A stretch of DNA of 64,000 bases from Chryseolinea serpens (GCF_900129725.1 NZ_FQWQ01000002.1:372001-436000), one strand, 5' to 3'; shown: positions 31,804 through 39,922, counted from the stretch's first letter. Notes: generated by a model not told the origin, from the sequence alone. A program made the numbers and translations.

Positions 31804-32970
31804 ATGAAGCCAAACGTCTGCGGTTCGTTCTATTTAGCTTTCTTTTTGTCTCTTTCCGCTTTCGGTCAAAAGATCGACAGCCTGCAGGCCGTTCTCGACA
31901 CCGCCAAGAACGACCATAAAGTGAAGACCCTCAATGAGCTGTTCCGCGCCAACCTGCGCACCGATCCCGTCAAGGCCTTGGGCTATACCCGCGAGGCGCT
32001 GAACCTGGCCACCGAGATCGGCGACAAAAAAGGTATGGCCGCGTCCTACAACAATTTAGGGATCATCTACCGCAATCAAGGTGCCCTCGACAAGGCGTTG
32101 GACTACTACATCACCTCGATGAAGATCTACGAAACGCTGGACAACAAAGAAGGCATTGCCTCTACCAAGAACAACATCTCCACCATCTATTCCATCAAAA
32201 AAGAATATGGCCAGGCCATGAAGTACCTGGAAGATTCTTATGCCCTTTTTGTCGAGCTCAAAGACGATCGCAAGATCATCGGGTCCATGAACAACCTGGG
32301 CAACCTCAACCTGGAGATCCAGTTGTATGAAAAGGCCATGAAATATTTTTCAGAAGCCTCGCAGCTCAGCGACAAGATCGGGATCAAGTTTGCCGATCCC
32401 CTCAATAACATGGGCAACATCTATTTCCGTCAGGGCAACTACGAACAAGCCGTGGAGTTCTACGAAAAAGCCCTGGCCATCGAACGCGCCAACGACAACA
32501 AGCTCGGCATCCTCAACGTGCTCACCAACCTGGGCATCACCTATGCCAAAGCCAAGCAACCCAAGCCTGCGGCGCAATACCTCGACGAAGCCACGAAGCT
32601 CTGCCAGGACGTGCAGGCCTTCTCTTTCCTGCCCCCCCTCTACAAGGCCCAAGCCGATAACGCCTCCAACCAAAACAACTGGAAACTGGCCTACGACATG
32701 ATGCTGAAGTACGACGACGCCCGTGAAAAGATCTTCGGCGAAGAAAGCACGCGCAACATCGCCCAGATGGAAATGGTGATCGACTTCCAGGAAAAGGAGA
32801 AGGAATTCGACATGCTGCAACAGCAAGGCGAGATCACCAAGCTGGAACTGCGCAACACCCGCATGTTCATTCTGCTCATCATCCTGGCCGTGTTGGGCAT
32901 TATTGGCGCCCTCAACTTTTTCTACATCAATAAGAAAGTACGCCACAAGAAAAACTCACCCGTGGCGTAG
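31804..32970 (+). CDS. TPR membrane protein: sensor-kinase head without kinase domain
   Basis: The 388-residue protein has a signal peptide (MKPNVCGSFYLAFFLSLSAFGQ), six or seven TPR units between residues 60 and 300 (MAASYNNLGIIYRNQGALDKALDYYITSMKIYE; NLGNLNLEIQLYEKAMKYFSEA; NMGNIYFRQGNYEQAVEFYEKALAIE) and a helical stalk. One membrane helix follows (MFILLIILAVLGIIGALNFFYI, about 358-379), then only KKVRHKKNSPVA. This is exactly the sensory half of the TPR histidine kinases at 5742 and 62760, but the frame stops where the kinase should begin. No kinase-like remnant follows, so it looks like a genuine kinase-free form. Confidence 0.9.
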   Translation: MKPNVCGSFYLAFFLSLSAFGQKIDSLQAVLDTAKNDHKVKTLNELFRANLRTDPVKALGYTREALNLATEIGDKKGMAASYNNLGIIYRNQGALDKALDYYITSMKIYETLDNKEGIASTKNNISTIYSIKKEYGQAMKYLEDSYALFVELKDDRKIIGSMNNLGNLNLEIQLYEKAMKYFSEASQLSDKIGIKFADPLNNMGNIYFRQGNYEQAVEFYEKALAIERANDNKLGILNVLTNLGITYAKAKQPKPAAQYLDEATKLCQDVQAFSFLPPLYKAQADNASNQNNWKLAYDMMLKYDDAREKIFGEESTRNIAQMEMVIDFQEKEKEFDMLQQQGEITKLELRNTRMFILLIILAVLGIIGALNFFYINKKVRHKKNSPVA

Positions 32971-33194
32971 ACGCTACCGGGAAATCGCCGGGTTGGGATG
33001 AGCGAAGCACGCGCTTTTCAGCACCGGAAAATATTTCACCTGCATTGCTGCCATCCTCCTCACAACGCGCTACCGTTTGTCACTACTTTTCGGGGGGAAT
33101 TCGCCAGTTAAAACGATTGCAGAAGGTGTTGTAGAGCAAGCGCGGTTTCGCTAATAATTAATACAAAATCCTTTCAAGGTTTCCCTTCAACCTA

Positions 33195-33202
33195 TACCTT
33201 TG
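33195..33202 (+). promoter_or_regulatory. Bacteroidota -7 element before the 42-aa gene
   Basis: TACCTTTG matches TAnnTTTG and lies 21 bases before the ATG at 33224. No clear -33 TTG is seen. Confidence 0.45.
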
Positions 33203-33223
33203 TCGAGTAAACAAACTACTTCC

Positions 33224-33352
33224 ATGTTTCATCAATTTATCGGGGACGGCGCAAACATTTTCATCGCCATCGTAGCGGTTCTGGTCGGATTTGCCACAGC
33301 TTTGGGCTATATCGACTTTTTGAAGACCAAAAAAGAAGGTAAGAAGGATTGA
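33224..33352 (+). CDS. Small single-span membrane protein, 42 aa
   Basis: The frame from ATG 33224 to TGA 33350-33352 encodes MFHQFIGDGANIFIAIVAVL, then VGFATALGYIDFLKTKKEGKKD. It thus has one hydrophobic helix (about residues 11-31) and a Lys-rich cytoplasmic tail, the usual look of a real microprotein. A -7 promoter element lies 21 bases upstream and a strong hairpin terminator 24 bases downstream, so it appears to be its own transcription unit. I do not recognise it. Small membrane proteins of this kind often regulate transporters or respiratory complexes, but that is general knowledge and not shown here. Confidence 0.6.
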   Translation: MFHQFIGDGANIFIAIVAVLVGFATALGYIDFLKTKKEGKKD

Positions 33353-33375
33353 ATCAACTGCTAACAATACCAAAG

Positions 33376-33412
33376 AAAAAGCCTTGGCAGTAACGATGTC
33401 AAGGCTTTTTTA
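33376..33412. terminator. Bidirectional intrinsic terminator
   Basis: AAAAAGCCTTG and CAAGGCTTTTT are exact 11-base arms with T-runs on both strands. It ends the 42-aa gene (plus) and the thioredoxin-like gene (minus, stop at 33432). Confidence 0.85.
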
Positions 33413-33431
33413 TTAAGGTACAAGTTGCAGT

Positions 33432-34001
33432 TCAGGGTTCGTTCCGCTGGCTTCCGTAGGGCGATTTGTAGTGGCTTTGCCATTCGTCCCACTTTTCGGT
33501 TTTGTAGTGGCCTTCGCCAATGAACTGGGCCATCATGTGAAATTCTGGCGCCTTCCTGTAGCCCGGCAGTGGTTGCAGCATATCAAAATTCTCATTCAGA
33601 AAAACCACCGTCGGATAGCTGAGTTGATTGTTCAATAACGCGGCCGCCAACTGGTGATAGCCCCGGTCGCCGCTGGGAACAAACTTGAACACGTGTCCCT
33701 TGAACGTTACGTCGGCCGTTTGTTCGGCGTTGAACTTCACCGGGTAGAATTTGTCGTTCAGCAGTTTGGCCACGAGCGGGTCATTAAAGGTCTCCCGGTC
33801 CATCACTTTGCACCAGCCACACCAGTCGGTGTAGACGTCAATAAAAATCGGCCGTTTCTCGGTGGTTGCCTTTTTCATGGCTTCCTCCAGCGTCAACCAT
33901 TTCACGGGGCCTTCCTCGGGCACACGGCTGGTTATCAGGGCCATGGAGGTGGTCAGCACCACCAGGGCGGCTGCGGCAATCACGACAATTATTTTCTTCA
34001 T
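33432..34001 (-). CDS. Membrane-anchored or exported thioredoxin-like protein (CGWC)
   Basis: The 189-residue protein has a hydrophobic N-terminal segment (KKIIVVIAAAALVVLTTSMALI) followed by a thioredoxin fold: KWLTLEEAMKKATTEKRPIFIDVYTDWCGWCKVMDRETF with the redox pair Cys61-Cys64, LLNDKFYPVKFNAE and the cis-Pro segment NQLSYPTVVFLNE. This is the DUF255/thioredoxin_7-like group of extracytoplasmic reductases. It may reduce disulfides or help cytochrome maturation. A bidirectional terminator follows its stop codon. It appears monocistronic. Confidence 0.9.
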   Translation of the reverse strand: MKKIIVVIAAAALVVLTTSMALITSRVPEEGPVKWLTLEEAMKKATTEKRPIFIDVYTDWCGWCKVMDRETFNDPLVAKLLNDKFYPVKFNAEQTADVTFKGHVFKFVPSGDRGYHQLAAALLNNQLSYPTVVFLNENFDMLQPLPGYRKAPEFHMMAQFIGEGHYKTEKWDEWQSHYKSPYGSQRNEP

Positions 34002-34138
34002 AACCTGTAATACGGTTTATCCTTCGTCAACAAATCTAGCCAGAAAAGAGGTCAGGCGCATACCTTAATAATTTCGGCATCGGCCGAGTAACCTATGTTC
34101 CGCCGTGCGGTATCCACTGTACGAAACAACCAGATCCA

Positions 34139-34414
34139 ATGTCCACATATGAACGCTATATCGCCCTCTACCACAAAAATAAAGCCCTAAATGGCTTTTT
34201 CAGGGCTGGCATGGCATTGGCAAAGAAGAAAAACGTGAACAGAAGATTTACCTATAAAGAACTTTCCATTATCCTGGGCATCCTGGTGGCCGTCCTCGTG
34301 GTCATTGTGCTCACAGTGCCCGTCCTGCCGGCCCACGCCATGGGGCTCTCCTTGCCCGAAAAACCGGCGGTTGGCCAGGCTGTGCTCAGGGTGGTTTTGG
34401 ACACGCTTTTCTAG
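34139..34414 (+). CDS. Small membrane protein, 91 aa
   Basis: The product has a basic N-terminal half (MSTYERYIALYHKNKALNGF, then KKKNVNRRFTYKE) and one membrane helix (LSIILGILVAVLVVIVLTVPVL, residues about 42-63), with a short hydrophobic tail. It is flanked by two leftward genes, and its stop overlaps the end of the barrel-like gene by 4 bases. Composition is protein-like, with an N-in single-span topology. I do not know the family; a small regulatory or structural membrane protein is possible. Confidence 0.55.
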   Translation: MSTYERYIALYHKNKALNGFFRAGMALAKKKNVNRRFTYKELSIILGILVAVLVVIVLTVPVLPAHAMGLSLPEKPAVGQAVLRVVLDTLF

Positions 34415-34989
34415 CCCTTGCGCCTGCGCGGCGCCTCCTTCAGATCAAAATAATACGTGTTGATGTTGAAAACCAGTGAGAACCGGTTGCGGGAAATGCT
34501 GGTGATGCGCTCTTCCGAGATGGGTATGGAATAGCCGTAGAACAGATCGGCAAATCCCAGTATCGAAAGTCCGACCTTGGGTGTGGCCACCCAGGCTTTG
34601 CGGTTCGCTCCCTCCGCATTGTAGTTGTGATCGATGAAGTAGGTCACGTCGAAGGCTGCCCCCAGCAACCCTGCCGTAAACTCATATCCCAGTTTTGGGC
34701 CCACCAGGACATTGCTTTGTTTTATAAAAAGATCCACCGTGCAATAAGGCCCTTTGGAGATCAACGTGAGGGGATGACGATAGATGGAATGCCACTGCAC
34801 CCCCATTTCGACAAACAGCCGGTCCTGAACACCCACCCCAAGCTTGGGAACGATGAGGGGTTTGGTCCAAAATTCTGTGAACGGACGGTTGGTGCCAACG
34901 GAGTCACTAGGTTGGGCATACGCGCTGCTTGCGCTGAGAAAACAGACGCAAAAAAATGTGTACAACCCATATTTACTCCCGGTAAGCAT
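34411..34989 (-). CDS. Hypothetical outer-membrane beta-barrel protein
   Basis: The 192-residue product has a signal peptide (MLTGSKYGLYTFFCVCFLSASSAYAQ) and then alternating amphipathic strands (KLGVGVQDRLFVEMGVQWH, SNVLVGPKLGYEFTAGLLGAAFDVTYFID, ATPKVGLSILGFADLFYGYSIPI, FSLVFNINTYYFDLKEA), the pattern of a small eight-stranded outer-membrane barrel. No named family is recognised. Its start overlaps the YkgJ-type gene by 17 bases, so the two are cotranscribed. Confidence 0.8.
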   Translation of the reverse strand: MLTGSKYGLYTFFCVCFLSASSAYAQPSDSVGTNRPFTEFWTKPLIVPKLGVGVQDRLFVEMGVQWHSIYRHPLTLISKGPYCTVDLFIKQSNVLVGPKLGYEFTAGLLGAAFDVTYFIDHNYNAEGANRKAWVATPKVGLSILGFADLFYGYSIPISEERITSISRNRFSLVFNINTYYFDLKEAPRRRKG

Positions 34990-35542
34990 AGTAATGCAAT
35001 ATAACCTCTATTGCCCGCTTTATGGCCTCATTGATCGGGAAAAATTCACGCGTCAGTTCGAAATCTATCGCATGCAATTGCATGTAGAATTGATTCATCA
35101 CCGGCACGGGTTTCTCCTCTACAATTTGTGCGGCAGCGGCTTCGTACTGCGGTTGTTGTTCGGTCTTGATGATCTGGCACGTCACGAGTTCTTTCGTGCC
35201 GTATTTGTTGGTGCGCGCCGAGTAGCCAAAGAGACGGCAAATCAAACCACGGTGTTTGTATTCGCTGCACAAGCCGGCTCCCGGTTGCGTTGGGTTGAGA
35301 ATGTGACAAATCGCCGAGTCGGAGGATTTGATCTTGTCCAGCCATTCGAAGGCACGGTTCTCGGTGTAGAGGTAATGGGCGAAAGGAAGAAATTCAAGGA
35401 TGGTGGCTTCAATGTCCGGTTTGAAACAACATTTGCCACAGCCCCACGCACAATGCAATCCCGACCAGGATTGAAACGTGGAGATCTCCCGGTCAAGGTT
35501 TTCGAACACTTCTTCAACCGCACGCACTTTTTCTAGCAACAT
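34973..35542 (-). CDS. YkgJ-family cysteine-cluster protein
   Basis: The 189-residue protein contains the Cys cluster of the UPF0153/YkgJ family: HCAWGCGKCCFKP near residues 30-42, later ICHILNP, AGLCSEYKHRGLICRLFGYS and VTCQI. These cysteines probably bind zinc or an iron-sulfur cluster. The family is often linked to protein or tRNA modification, without proof. No signal peptide is present. It precedes and overlaps the barrel-like gene by 17 bases. Confidence 0.85.
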   Translation of the reverse strand: MLLEKVRAVEEVFENLDREISTFQSWSGLHCAWGCGKCCFKPDIEATILEFLPFAHYLYTENRAFEWLDKIKSSDSAICHILNPTQPGAGLCSEYKHRGLICRLFGYSARTNKYGTKELVTCQIIKTEQQPQYEAAAAQIVEEKPVPVMNQFYMQLHAIDFELTREFFPINEAIKRAIEVILHYYAYRE

Positions 35543-35571
35543 GGGGCAAAGGTAGCAATTGCATCTTAAAC

Positions 35572-36048
35572 CTAGGGATGATCGGCCCGGCGCATAAATT
35601 TGTCGAGCGCCTTGCGGGCGGTGGCGCGCACTTCATTTTTCACCACCGGCGTCCAACCCAGGAACAGACCCGGCGCGCCGAGTGCCTGACGCGACCAGCT
35701 CCAGAAATCGAAGGTGTCGCGGTGCTTCACGATCCGGCCATCCCTGAATTCAAAGGCCGCACGAATCCGGTTGTGCACACGGCGGCCCGTGCGCGAAAAG
35801 GTGTAGACCGCATCCCAACGGCAGGTGCCTTTGGATTGATCGGCCGCAATGTCGCTGAAGGTCACTTCCAGGTCTTTTGCCGAGGTGATCAGCATTTCCC
35901 ACATGGCCTTCACCTCCGTGCTGTTGAGGTTTTGAAACACGGGGTCGCTAAACGTCGCCTCGGGATGATAGAGTTCCTGCATGGTGACGTAGTCCTTGTT
36001 TTGAAAGGCAGCATAAAACTGGTGGATGCATTGTTCGTTTCCCGGCAT
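35572..36048 (-). CDS. SnoaL-like NTF2-fold protein
   Basis: The 158-residue cytoplasmic protein has the SnoaL-type pattern: EQCIHQFYAAFQNKDYVTMQELYHPEATFSDPVFQNL, WEMLITSAKDLEVTFSDI, GTCRWDAVYTFSRTGRRVHNRIRAAFEFRDGRIVKHRDTFDFWSW. Such proteins act as polyketide cyclases, dehydratases or limonene-epoxide-hydrolase-like enzymes, and their substrates are rarely predictable. It lies 62 bases after the possible 26-aa frame and 29 bases before the YkgJ gene in a same-strand run. Confidence 0.88.
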   Translation of the reverse strand: MPGNEQCIHQFYAAFQNKDYVTMQELYHPEATFSDPVFQNLNSTEVKAMWEMLITSAKDLEVTFSDIAADQSKGTCRWDAVYTFSRTGRRVHNRIRAAFEFRDGRIVKHRDTFDFWSWSRQALGAPGLFLGWTPVVKNEVRATARKALDKFMRRADHP

Positions 36049-36110
36049 AGCGAAAACAAGGTAACGATTTGCCTGCGGGAATCCGTCTGCCGCCTGCGAA
36101 AATCATCACC

Positions 36111-36191
36111 CTAACGCATGGCCGAAAAGGCCACCCACATACCCACTGCACCTACCAGGATGCCAATGACGATGAGCGCGATTCTTTTCAT
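36111..36191 (-). CDS. Possible 26-aa membrane microprotein
   Basis: The frame from ATG 36191 to TAG 36113-36111 gives MKRIALIVIGILVGAVGMWV, then AFSAMR: a single hydrophobic helix with a positive N terminus. It starts 7 bases after the stop of the GyrI-like gene and is preceded by GGGAGA, a purine-rich ribosome-binding-like stretch rare in this genome. The size and context are suggestive, not conclusive. Confidence 0.4.
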   Translation of the reverse strand: MKRIALIVIGILVGAVGMWVAFSAMR

Positions 36192-36198
36192 AGTCTCC

Positions 36199-36651
36199 CT
36201 AGACAATACCCATTTGAATTTCGGTGACATTGGAAGCTTGATCGGTGAAGTCTACATTGGTATAGATCTCGCGGTTCATGGCGAGCGGTTCCAGCTTGTT
36301 GGCAAAAATGAAAGCAACCATTTTTTCATAGGCCTCCGGCATCGAGGTCCAGCTGCCTTCGTGCACCGTGGAAACACACTTGAACGGTTCGGTGCGTTTG
36401 AAATGAAAGGTGCCATCGTATTCTTGCGGGGCAGTGGCGACAGGCAATGCCACCTCGAGCGTGAAGGGTTTTGTTTCGTCGCCGGTGAACCCGAAATAGT
36501 GCCAGTGGATGGGCCCGGTGATGGCGAGCTTGTTTTGCACAGCCTCGCGGAAAAGCTCCTGTCCCACCGGCAAGTAGTTGACGAGGTCCTTGAGCTGCGT
36601 GACGGTCCTGAAAAAGAGGAATGTGATGGGTTTTACTTCCTTGACTTGCAT
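36199..36651 (-). CDS. GyrI-like small-molecule binding protein
   Basis: The 150-residue protein resembles the stand-alone effector-binding (GyrI/BmrR-like) fold: EVKPITFLFFRTVTQLKDL, ELFREAVQNKLAITGPIHWHYFGFTGDETKPFTLEVALPV, a Phe/Lys strand CVSTVHEGSWTSMPEAYEKM and the end NREIYTNVDF. Such domains bind hydrophobic cations or serve as effector pockets of regulators; alone they may hydrolyse or sequester small molecules. It is followed by the putative 26-aa frame and preceded, 74 bases away, by the aminotransferase gene. Confidence 0.8.
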   Translation of the reverse strand: MQVKEVKPITFLFFRTVTQLKDLVNYLPVGQELFREAVQNKLAITGPIHWHYFGFTGDETKPFTLEVALPVATAPQEYDGTFHFKRTEPFKCVSTVHEGSWTSMPEAYEKMVAFIFANKLEPLAMNREIYTNVDFTDQASNVTEIQMGIV

Positions 36652-36725
36652 AAAGATCTTTTTTTATGCTAATCACGCACCGGGGGCTGACAGCCCTATG
36701 TCAACAGGAATAAGAAAATTTTACA

Positions 36726-37583
36726 TTATTTTTTTGCGAAAGCGGTCTTGCGGACGTCTTCCTCCTCCAATCGCACCAATTCCTTTAACAAACCAAGCGA
36801 AACGGCCCCGGGTTTGCCGTCGCCAATCACCTGGTCGTCAATCTGTACGATCGGCACGATGCGTTTTGTGGTGCTGGTGAGGAAGGCTTCTTTGGCCTCG
36901 TAGGCATCTTGCAACGAAACTTCGCCTTCGCGGATGGTGTGGGATGAGAGCCCCAGGATGTTTTTGCGGGTAACACCACGCAGAACATTTCCGGCCGCCG
37001 TCCACACGCTGTTATCGTTTTTCACGATAAAAAAATTCGAACGCGGCAATTCCGAAACCAGCCCAGCGCTTTGGTAGAGCACATCGGTGGCGTTTTGTTG
37101 AGCGATCTTTTCCGTGAGCCAGATGCCCATGGAATAGTTGATGGTCTTCACACCGGGGATGTCGCGCACATACTGATGCGTAATGATCTTTACGCCTTTT
37201 TCAATTTGCGAGGGTGGCGGCAAGGTCAAAGCCTGCTGCGTTAAGATGAGATTAGGCGCCACGACCTGGTAGCCATCCGGGGAATAACCGCCGGTGAGCA
37301 ACATCTTTATGCCGGAAGAAGGCAGGTTGTTTTTTTCGATCAGCGCATAAATGATGTCGGTCAGTGCTGCCCGATCATAAGGAACCTTCAGTCGCATGAC
37401 CTCCGCCGATGCATAGAACCGGTCGAGGTAGTCGGGCAGAAAAAAGGGATGACCGTTTTCGATCTTGAAAAAATCAAAGATGCCATAGCCGCGCTGGATG
37501 GCGAGGTCGCTCACATGGACCAGTGCTTTTTCCTGTGGCACGATCGCATCGCGGAAAAAAACATAAAGAGGTGTTGCCGTCAT
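36726..37583 (-). CDS. PLP-dependent class IV aminotransferase
   Basis: The 285-residue protein belongs to fold-type IV PLP enzymes: VHVSDLAIQRGYGIFDFFKIENGHPFFLPDYLDRF at the N terminus, catalytic Lys in VKTINYSMG near residue 145, and the phosphate-binding VSELPRSNFFIVKND and GVTRKNIL segments. It is most like D-amino-acid or branched-chain aminotransferases and aminodeoxychorismate lyases; sequence alone does not separate these. It has no signal peptide and acts in the cytoplasm. It is probably the first gene of a same-strand run down to 34411. Confidence 0.9.
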   Translation of the reverse strand: MTATPLYVFFRDAIVPQEKALVHVSDLAIQRGYGIFDFFKIENGHPFFLPDYLDRFYASAEVMRLKVPYDRAALTDIIYALIEKNNLPSSGIKMLLTGGYSPDGYQVVAPNLILTQQALTLPPPSQIEKGVKIITHQYVRDIPGVKTINYSMGIWLTEKIAQQNATDVLYQSAGLVSELPRSNFFIVKNDNSVWTAAGNVLRGVTRKNILGLSSHTIREGEVSLQDAYEAKEAFLTSTTKRIVPIVQIDDQVIGDGKPGAVSLGLLKELVRLEEEDVRKTAFAKK

Positions 37584-37612
37584 GATGGCGCGAAAGATCG
37601 AAAGAATTCATA

Positions 37613-37657
37613 CAAAAAAGAAAGCTGCTACAAGATAACTCCCGCCGCAGCTTTCCG
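37613..37657 (-). terminator. Intrinsic terminator after the DoxX gene
   Basis: GAAAGCTGC pairs with GCAGCTTTC across an 18-base loop and has a T-run on the minus strand. It lies 17 bases past the doxX-like stop codon. Confidence 0.75.
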
Positions 37658-37673
37658 ATCTATAGAGAAGGCC

Positions 37674-38081
37674 TTATAAACTTGCCGTTGCTTTCGGCGC
37701 GAACAAAGGCTTGTAGTAGTCGCGATACGACCAGGCCAGGTACAGGTTCAACGCCAGGATCACGACGGCCATCACCACGTTGTCGGTAAGGAACGCATGA
37801 AACAACAGGATGTGGATGCTTATGGGCGCCAGGACCACCAAGGCCAGCGGAACAAACACACCGGCCAGCAGCAAGATGCCGACAACCACTTCCAATCCTT
37901 TCAGAAAAGGAAAGAAGTAACCGGATTGAAACAAAGCCCCCGCAAAGCTATCGGCCGGTCCACCCGCCGAAGGAGGTGTGGGCAAAAAATGCAGGAAGAA
38001 ATTCAGTCCGAAGACAAAGTAGATCAGCCCGAGTACAATGCGAGCACTCACGACGCCGATGGATTTGATTTTTGTTGACAT
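37674..38081 (-). CDS. DoxX-family membrane protein
   Basis: The 135-residue protein has four hydrophobic helices (ARIVLGLIYFVFGLNFFLHF, FLKGLEVVVGILLLAGVFVPLALVVLAPISIHILLFHAFL, VVMAVVILALNLYLAWSYRDYY) and the DoxX/MauE-like pattern. Such proteins are linked to thiosulfate:quinone reduction or membrane redox balance; most are uncharacterised. It follows the ene-reductase gene by 52 bases on the same strand, so both are probably transcribed together from an ArsR-controlled promoter. Confidence 0.87.
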   Translation of the reverse strand: MSTKIKSIGVVSARIVLGLIYFVFGLNFFLHFLPTPPSAGGPADSFAGALFQSGYFFPFLKGLEVVVGILLLAGVFVPLALVVLAPISIHILLFHAFLTDNVVMAVVILALNLYLAWSYRDYYKPLFAPKATASL

Positions 38082-38133
38082 GACTTTTTAGATTTTAGAT
38101 TATTCAGTGTTCAGATTTAAAATGTGACAAGGT

Positions 38134-39240
38134 TCAGGCGCTCACCGTTTCGTCTGCAAAGACGGGGTAGTCGATGAGACCTTTTGCCCCGGGTGTGTAG
38201 AAGGTGCTGGCATCCAGCAACAGGTTGAGCGGGAAGTTTTTACGGAAGCGATCCACGAGATCGGGGTTGTTGATAAAGGGCTTGCCAAACGCCACCAGGT
38301 CGCCATGACCGGCGTTGAGGTCTTCGTTGGCGCGGGCCAGCGTGTAGCCACCGGAAAGAATGAGCGTGTTGTTGAACCGTTCGCGGATTCCTTTCTTGAT
38401 GGCATGCGGCACTTCGGGAGCACCGCCTGCGCTGTGATCCACCAGGTGGATGTACAACAGACCAAGGGTGTTCAGTTGTTCTGCGAGGTAATGATAGGTC
38501 GCTGTGATCTCATCGTAATGCGGCATGTCGTTGAAGACACCATAAGGCGACAGGCGGATGCCGGTGCGGTCTTTACCGATCGCGTTGCTCACGGCTTCGG
38601 CCACTTCCAACGCAAAGCGTGCGCGGTTCTCTATGCTGCCGCCATAAACATCGGTGCGTTGGTTGGCGAAGGGCGAGAGAAATTGTTCCAATAAGTATCC
38701 GTTCGCGCCGTGCAACTCCACGCCGTCGAAACCTGCGGCGATAGCGTTTTGTGCAGCCTTAACATATTCCGCTTTTGTCGATGCGATCAGGTCGGCACTC
38801 ATGGCCTCGGGAGCCGGATGTTCCAGCATGTCGCCGCTCTTGTCGGTCCACATCTTGCCACTGGCTGCGATGGCCGACGGCCCGATGAGTTTTCCAGCAG
38901 CAGGAAGATTGTGAGGGTGGCCGATGCGGCCGGAGTGCATGAGTTGCATAAAGATCTTTCCACCTTTCTTGTGCACCGCTTCTGCTACAGGCTTCCAGGC
39001 TTGCCTTTGCTCGTCAGAGAAGATGCCCGGAATGCGCGCATATCCCAAACCATTAGGCGACGGCGATACGCCTTCCGTGATGATCAACCCAGCCGAAGCG
39101 CGTTGGCCATAATAGTCGGCCATCAGGTTGTTGGGGACGTTATTGATCGCACGCGAGCGCGTCATGGGCGACATCACGATTTTGCTGGTCAATGTATGGG
39201 GGCCAAGGGCGTAGGGTGTAAGAGCGGTTGATGTACTCAT
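38134..39240 (-). CDS. Old Yellow Enzyme-type ene-reductase
   Basis: The 368-residue protein is an FMN-dependent TIM-barrel ene-reductase of the NemA/alkene-reductase group: IVMSPMTRSRA, LIITEGVSPSPNGLGY, FMQLMHSGRIGHP, DGVELHGANGYLLEQFLSP, TDVYGGSIENRARFALEV and IHLVDHSAGG. It reduces activated C=C bonds of enones, or nitro compounds, with NADPH. Two near-identical operator-like repeats and an ArsR-family gene lie just upstream, which suggests induction by electrophiles. A DoxX gene follows. Confidence 0.95.
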   Translation of the reverse strand: MSTSTALTPYALGPHTLTSKIVMSPMTRSRAINNVPNNLMADYYGQRASAGLIITEGVSPSPNGLGYARIPGIFSDEQRQAWKPVAEAVHKKGGKIFMQLMHSGRIGHPHNLPAAGKLIGPSAIAASGKMWTDKSGDMLEHPAPEAMSADLIASTKAEYVKAAQNAIAAGFDGVELHGANGYLLEQFLSPFANQRTDVYGGSIENRARFALEVAEAVSNAIGKDRTGIRLSPYGVFNDMPHYDEITATYHYLAEQLNTLGLLYIHLVDHSAGGAPEVPHAIKKGIRERFNNTLILSGGYTLARANEDLNAGHGDLVAFGKPFINNPDLVDRFRKNFPLNLLLDASTFYTPGAKGLIDYPVFADETVSA

Positions 39241-39256
39241 AGTTTATTAGTTTAAT

Positions 39257-39274
39257 ACATTTAAATGTTTCGAT
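39257..39274. promoter_or_regulatory. Operator-like repeat 1 (ArsR site)
   Basis: ACATTTAAATGTTTCGAT starts with the perfect 12-base palindrome ACATTTAAATGT. The same 18 bases with one change occur at 39348-39365. It lies 17 bases upstream of the ene-reductase start (minus strand). Confidence 0.55.
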
Positions 39275-39347
39275 GTGTTATTTCAAAAAAAAGCCCGTTG
39301 AGGCTTCTGACCTATAAATGCGCCTGACAACAAAAAGGTTCATCGAC

Positions 39348-39365
39348 ACATTTAAATTTTTCGAT
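39348..39365. promoter_or_regulatory. Operator-like repeat 2 (ArsR site)
   Basis: ACATTTAAATTTTTCGAT differs from the copy at 39257 by one base and is embedded in the symmetric ATCGA-N3-ATTTAAAT-N3-TCGAT. It lies 22 bases past the ArsR-family stop codon. Confidence 0.55.
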
Positions 39366-39386
39366 CTATTTTTCCAAAAAAAAGGA

Positions 39387-39677
39387 TCAGCTTGATTTCA
39401 ACGCGTTTACGGCATTGGTATACTCTTTTACCAATTGCTCGTTCAGGTTGTATTTGTGATGTCTTCCCTCCTTTTCGGCTTCGATGAGGCCGGCTTCCAC
39501 CAGGATCTTGATGTGGTGGCTAATGGAGGGCTGTGTGAGGTCGATAACGTCCTGTATTTCGGAACATTGACCGCAACCACCTTTTTTAGAGATGTGTTGC
39601 AGGATTTTGAGGCGATTGGAATCGCCCAAAGCCTTCGAGATCTTCTCTACTTGTTTCCAGTTCAGTGCCATGATCAT
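39387..39677 (-). CDS. ArsR-family winged-helix repressor
   Basis: The 96-residue protein is a compact ArsR/SmtB-type repressor: KISKALGDSNRLKILQHISKKGGCGQCSEIQDVIDLTQPSISHHIKILVEAGLIEAEKEGRHHKYNLNEQ. The Cys pair CGQC at the end of helix 2 is a possible thiol or metal sensor. ATG 39677 or ATG 39671 (MALNWKQ) may be the start. It lies upstream of the ene-reductase/DoxX pair on the same strand, and two near-identical palindromic sites lie between, so it likely represses that unit. Confidence 0.9.
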   Translation of the reverse strand: MIMALNWKQVEKISKALGDSNRLKILQHISKKGGCGQCSEIQDVIDLTQPSISHHIKILVEAGLIEAEKEGRHHKYNLNEQLVKEYTNAVNALKSS

Positions 39678-39922
39678 GTATAGATCAATGTAAATATATT
39701 AATCTGAGCTAATTACACAAAGGCCCTTAAAAAAGTTTCCGGGCTTGCGGTGCGGTGCGTGTGGCCGGATAGGATGAAAATCATCGAAAACCTGCGGCTA
39801 AAAGATGTGGATCGCGCATCATGCGCATATAATTTTGTCAATCGCTTTTTCTCAGATGAATCTATTGACCTTGAACCGAAAGGATCACAAAAGAATTGCG
39901 AAACTACCCTCCTCGCAAAAAA

